Of a stretch of DNA of 6,672 bases, positions 5,896-6,672 are shown in pieces (position 1 is the first letter of the stretch; every line of letters starts with the position of its first letter). A program made the translations under genes and the position numbers. The stretch is from contig JANXLW010000481.1 in the NCBI GenBank assembly GCA_025354965.1, positions 1 to 6,672 on the forward strand. Direction: 5' to 3'. The notes beneath the pieces are model-generated. The model ran no database searches, had not been told where the DNA came from, and worked only from the letters and a program-made list of their open reading frames with translations. This DNA is from Betaproteobacteria bacterium (GTDB lineage: Bacteria > Pseudomonadota > Gammaproteobacteria > Burkholderiales > Burkholderiaceae_C).

Positions 5896-6672
5896 GTACA
5901 GAAATCCTGCTGGCCTTGCCGCGTTCACCTGGAGTCTGGTTCCAGGCATGGACGCGCCTGAAGAACGACCGTGTCGGCATGGTGTCGCTGGCCGTGACCC
6001 TGGTCTTCATCGTCATGGTGCTGCTGGCGCAATTGGGTCTGGTGGCCAATGACTGGCAGAAAGAGGTCGGCACCCCGTTTGCGGCGCCGCACTTCATGGG
6101 CAAAATTGCCGACGGCTCGCAGACTTCGGTGGTGGATTCGATTGCCGGGCCGAACGTGGACATCAGCGATGTTGATCCGCTGGCGCCGCGCTACCAGGAG
6201 TGGGCGGAGCGGGCCGCCAAGTTCAAGAGCAGCATTGCGCAAAAGTCGGACACCTTGGCGCTCGGCGGTGACCAGCTTGGGCGCGACGTGCTGAGCAAGG
6301 CGATCAAGGGCGCCCAGGTATCGATCACCGTGGGTCTTGCCTCGGCCCTGATGGCGACGCTGATCGGCACCATCCTGGGCGCCATCGGCGGCTATTTTGG
6401 TGGTCGCGTCGGCGACTTTCTGGAGTGGGTTTACAACGTCTTCACCGCCATTCCCTATATTCTGCTGGTGTTCGCGCTGGCGGCGGTGCTCAAGTCCGGG
6501 CCGCTGGCGGGAACGCTGGGCAGTGGCGCCTGGACCGTGGTCATCATCCTGAGCCTGGTCGGCTGGACCGGCATCTACCGCCTGGTGCGCTCCGAATACA
6601 TCAAGCACCGCTCGCGCGAGTATGTGCGCGCCGCCGAGGCGATTGGCGCTTCGCACGCCGCGCGCATGTTCA
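5892..6672 (+). CDS. OppC/DppC-type ABC transporter permease, partial (runs off the right edge)
   Basis: The first 260 codons of the partner permease are present; no stop occurs before the edge. The ATG at 5892 overlaps the TGA of the preceding permease, with GAGG at 5877-5880 eleven bases upstream. Domains in order: a cytoplasmic tail with AWTRLKNDRVGMVSL (19-33), a first helix at about 30-50, a long periplasmic loop at about 51-125, the OppC signature GGDQLGRDVLSKAIKGAQVS (125-144), helices near 145-167, 180-200 and 212-230, then the start of the EAA loop with YVRAAEAIGA (244-253). The loop between the first helix and the GRDVLS motif seems some 40 residues longer than in E. coli OppC, and contains a charged stretch YQEWAERAAKFKSS at 101-114. 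It would form the heterodimeric channel with the product of the gene before it. The ATPase genes may follow to the right. Confidence 0.9.
   Translation, partial: MSTEILLALPRSPGVWFQAWTRLKNDRVGMVSLAVTLVFIVMVLLAQLGLVANDWQKEVGTPFAAPHFMGKIADGSQTSVVDSIAGPNVDISDVDPLAPRYQEWAERAAKFKSSIAQKSDTLALGGDQLGRDVLSKAIKGAQVSITVGLASALMATLIGTILGAIGGYFGGRVGDFLEWVYNVFTAIPYILLVFALAAVLKSGPLAGTLGSGAWTVVIILSLVGWTGIYRLVRSEYIKHRSREYVRAAEAIGASHAARMF

Noticed and set aside
5107..5949. A 280-codon minus-strand open frame over the second permease gene
   Set aside because: Its translation is rich in H, Q, D and R with no membrane or domain features, while the plus strand encodes an intact permease with the EAA motif.
5925..6656. 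A 243-codon minus-strand open frame over the OppC-type gene
   Set aside because: Antisense shadow; the plus-strand frame is the recognisable OppC-type permease, which simply has no stop before the edge.

Overview
The window looks like chromosomal DNA from a GC-rich betaproteobacterium. Burkholderiales, perhaps Comamonadaceae, is my best guess from the style of the proteins and from the intergenic repeat. No 16S gene or other taxonomic marker is present, so this is inference only. Every recognisable gene belongs to peptide-type (Opp/Dpp, family 5) ABC importers. I see no tRNA, rRNA, CRISPR array, insertion sequence or phage gene.

Left part, minus strand, read right to left from about 4866: a 602-residue periplasmic solute-binding protein (4866-3058); after 46 bases a close OppA homologue (3011-1398); after 10 bases OppB (1387-467); then a 397-base gap; then the first 23 codons of OppC (69-1), which runs off the left edge. 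OppA and OppB closely resemble the E. coli Opp proteins as I remember them, so this is very likely an oligopeptide permease operon. Its oppD and oppF ATPase genes would lie further left. The gap between oppB and oppC holds two diverged copies of an intergenic repeat facing each other, each with a GC-rich hairpin.

Right part, plus strand: a second permease pair, an OppB/DppB-type subunit (4957-5895) and an OppC/DppC-type subunit (5892 to beyond the right edge), joined by an ATGA overlap. The pair diverges from the 602-residue binding protein across a 90-base region that contains an 8-base inverted repeat. A good sigma70-like promoter candidate sits over the stop codon of the 602-residue protein gene, directly in front of oppA.

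The simplest reading is two importers side by side. Transporter 1 would be the 602-residue binding protein plus the divergent permease pair. Transporter 2 would be OppA-OppB-OppC. Readthrough from the first binding-protein gene into oppA is still possible because they share a strand. I find no clear evidence of a new kind of system. The points worth a second look are the repeat pair inside the opp operon, the internal promoter, the divergent operator-like palindrome, the relocated cysteine pair in OppA, and the long periplasmic loop of the second OppC.
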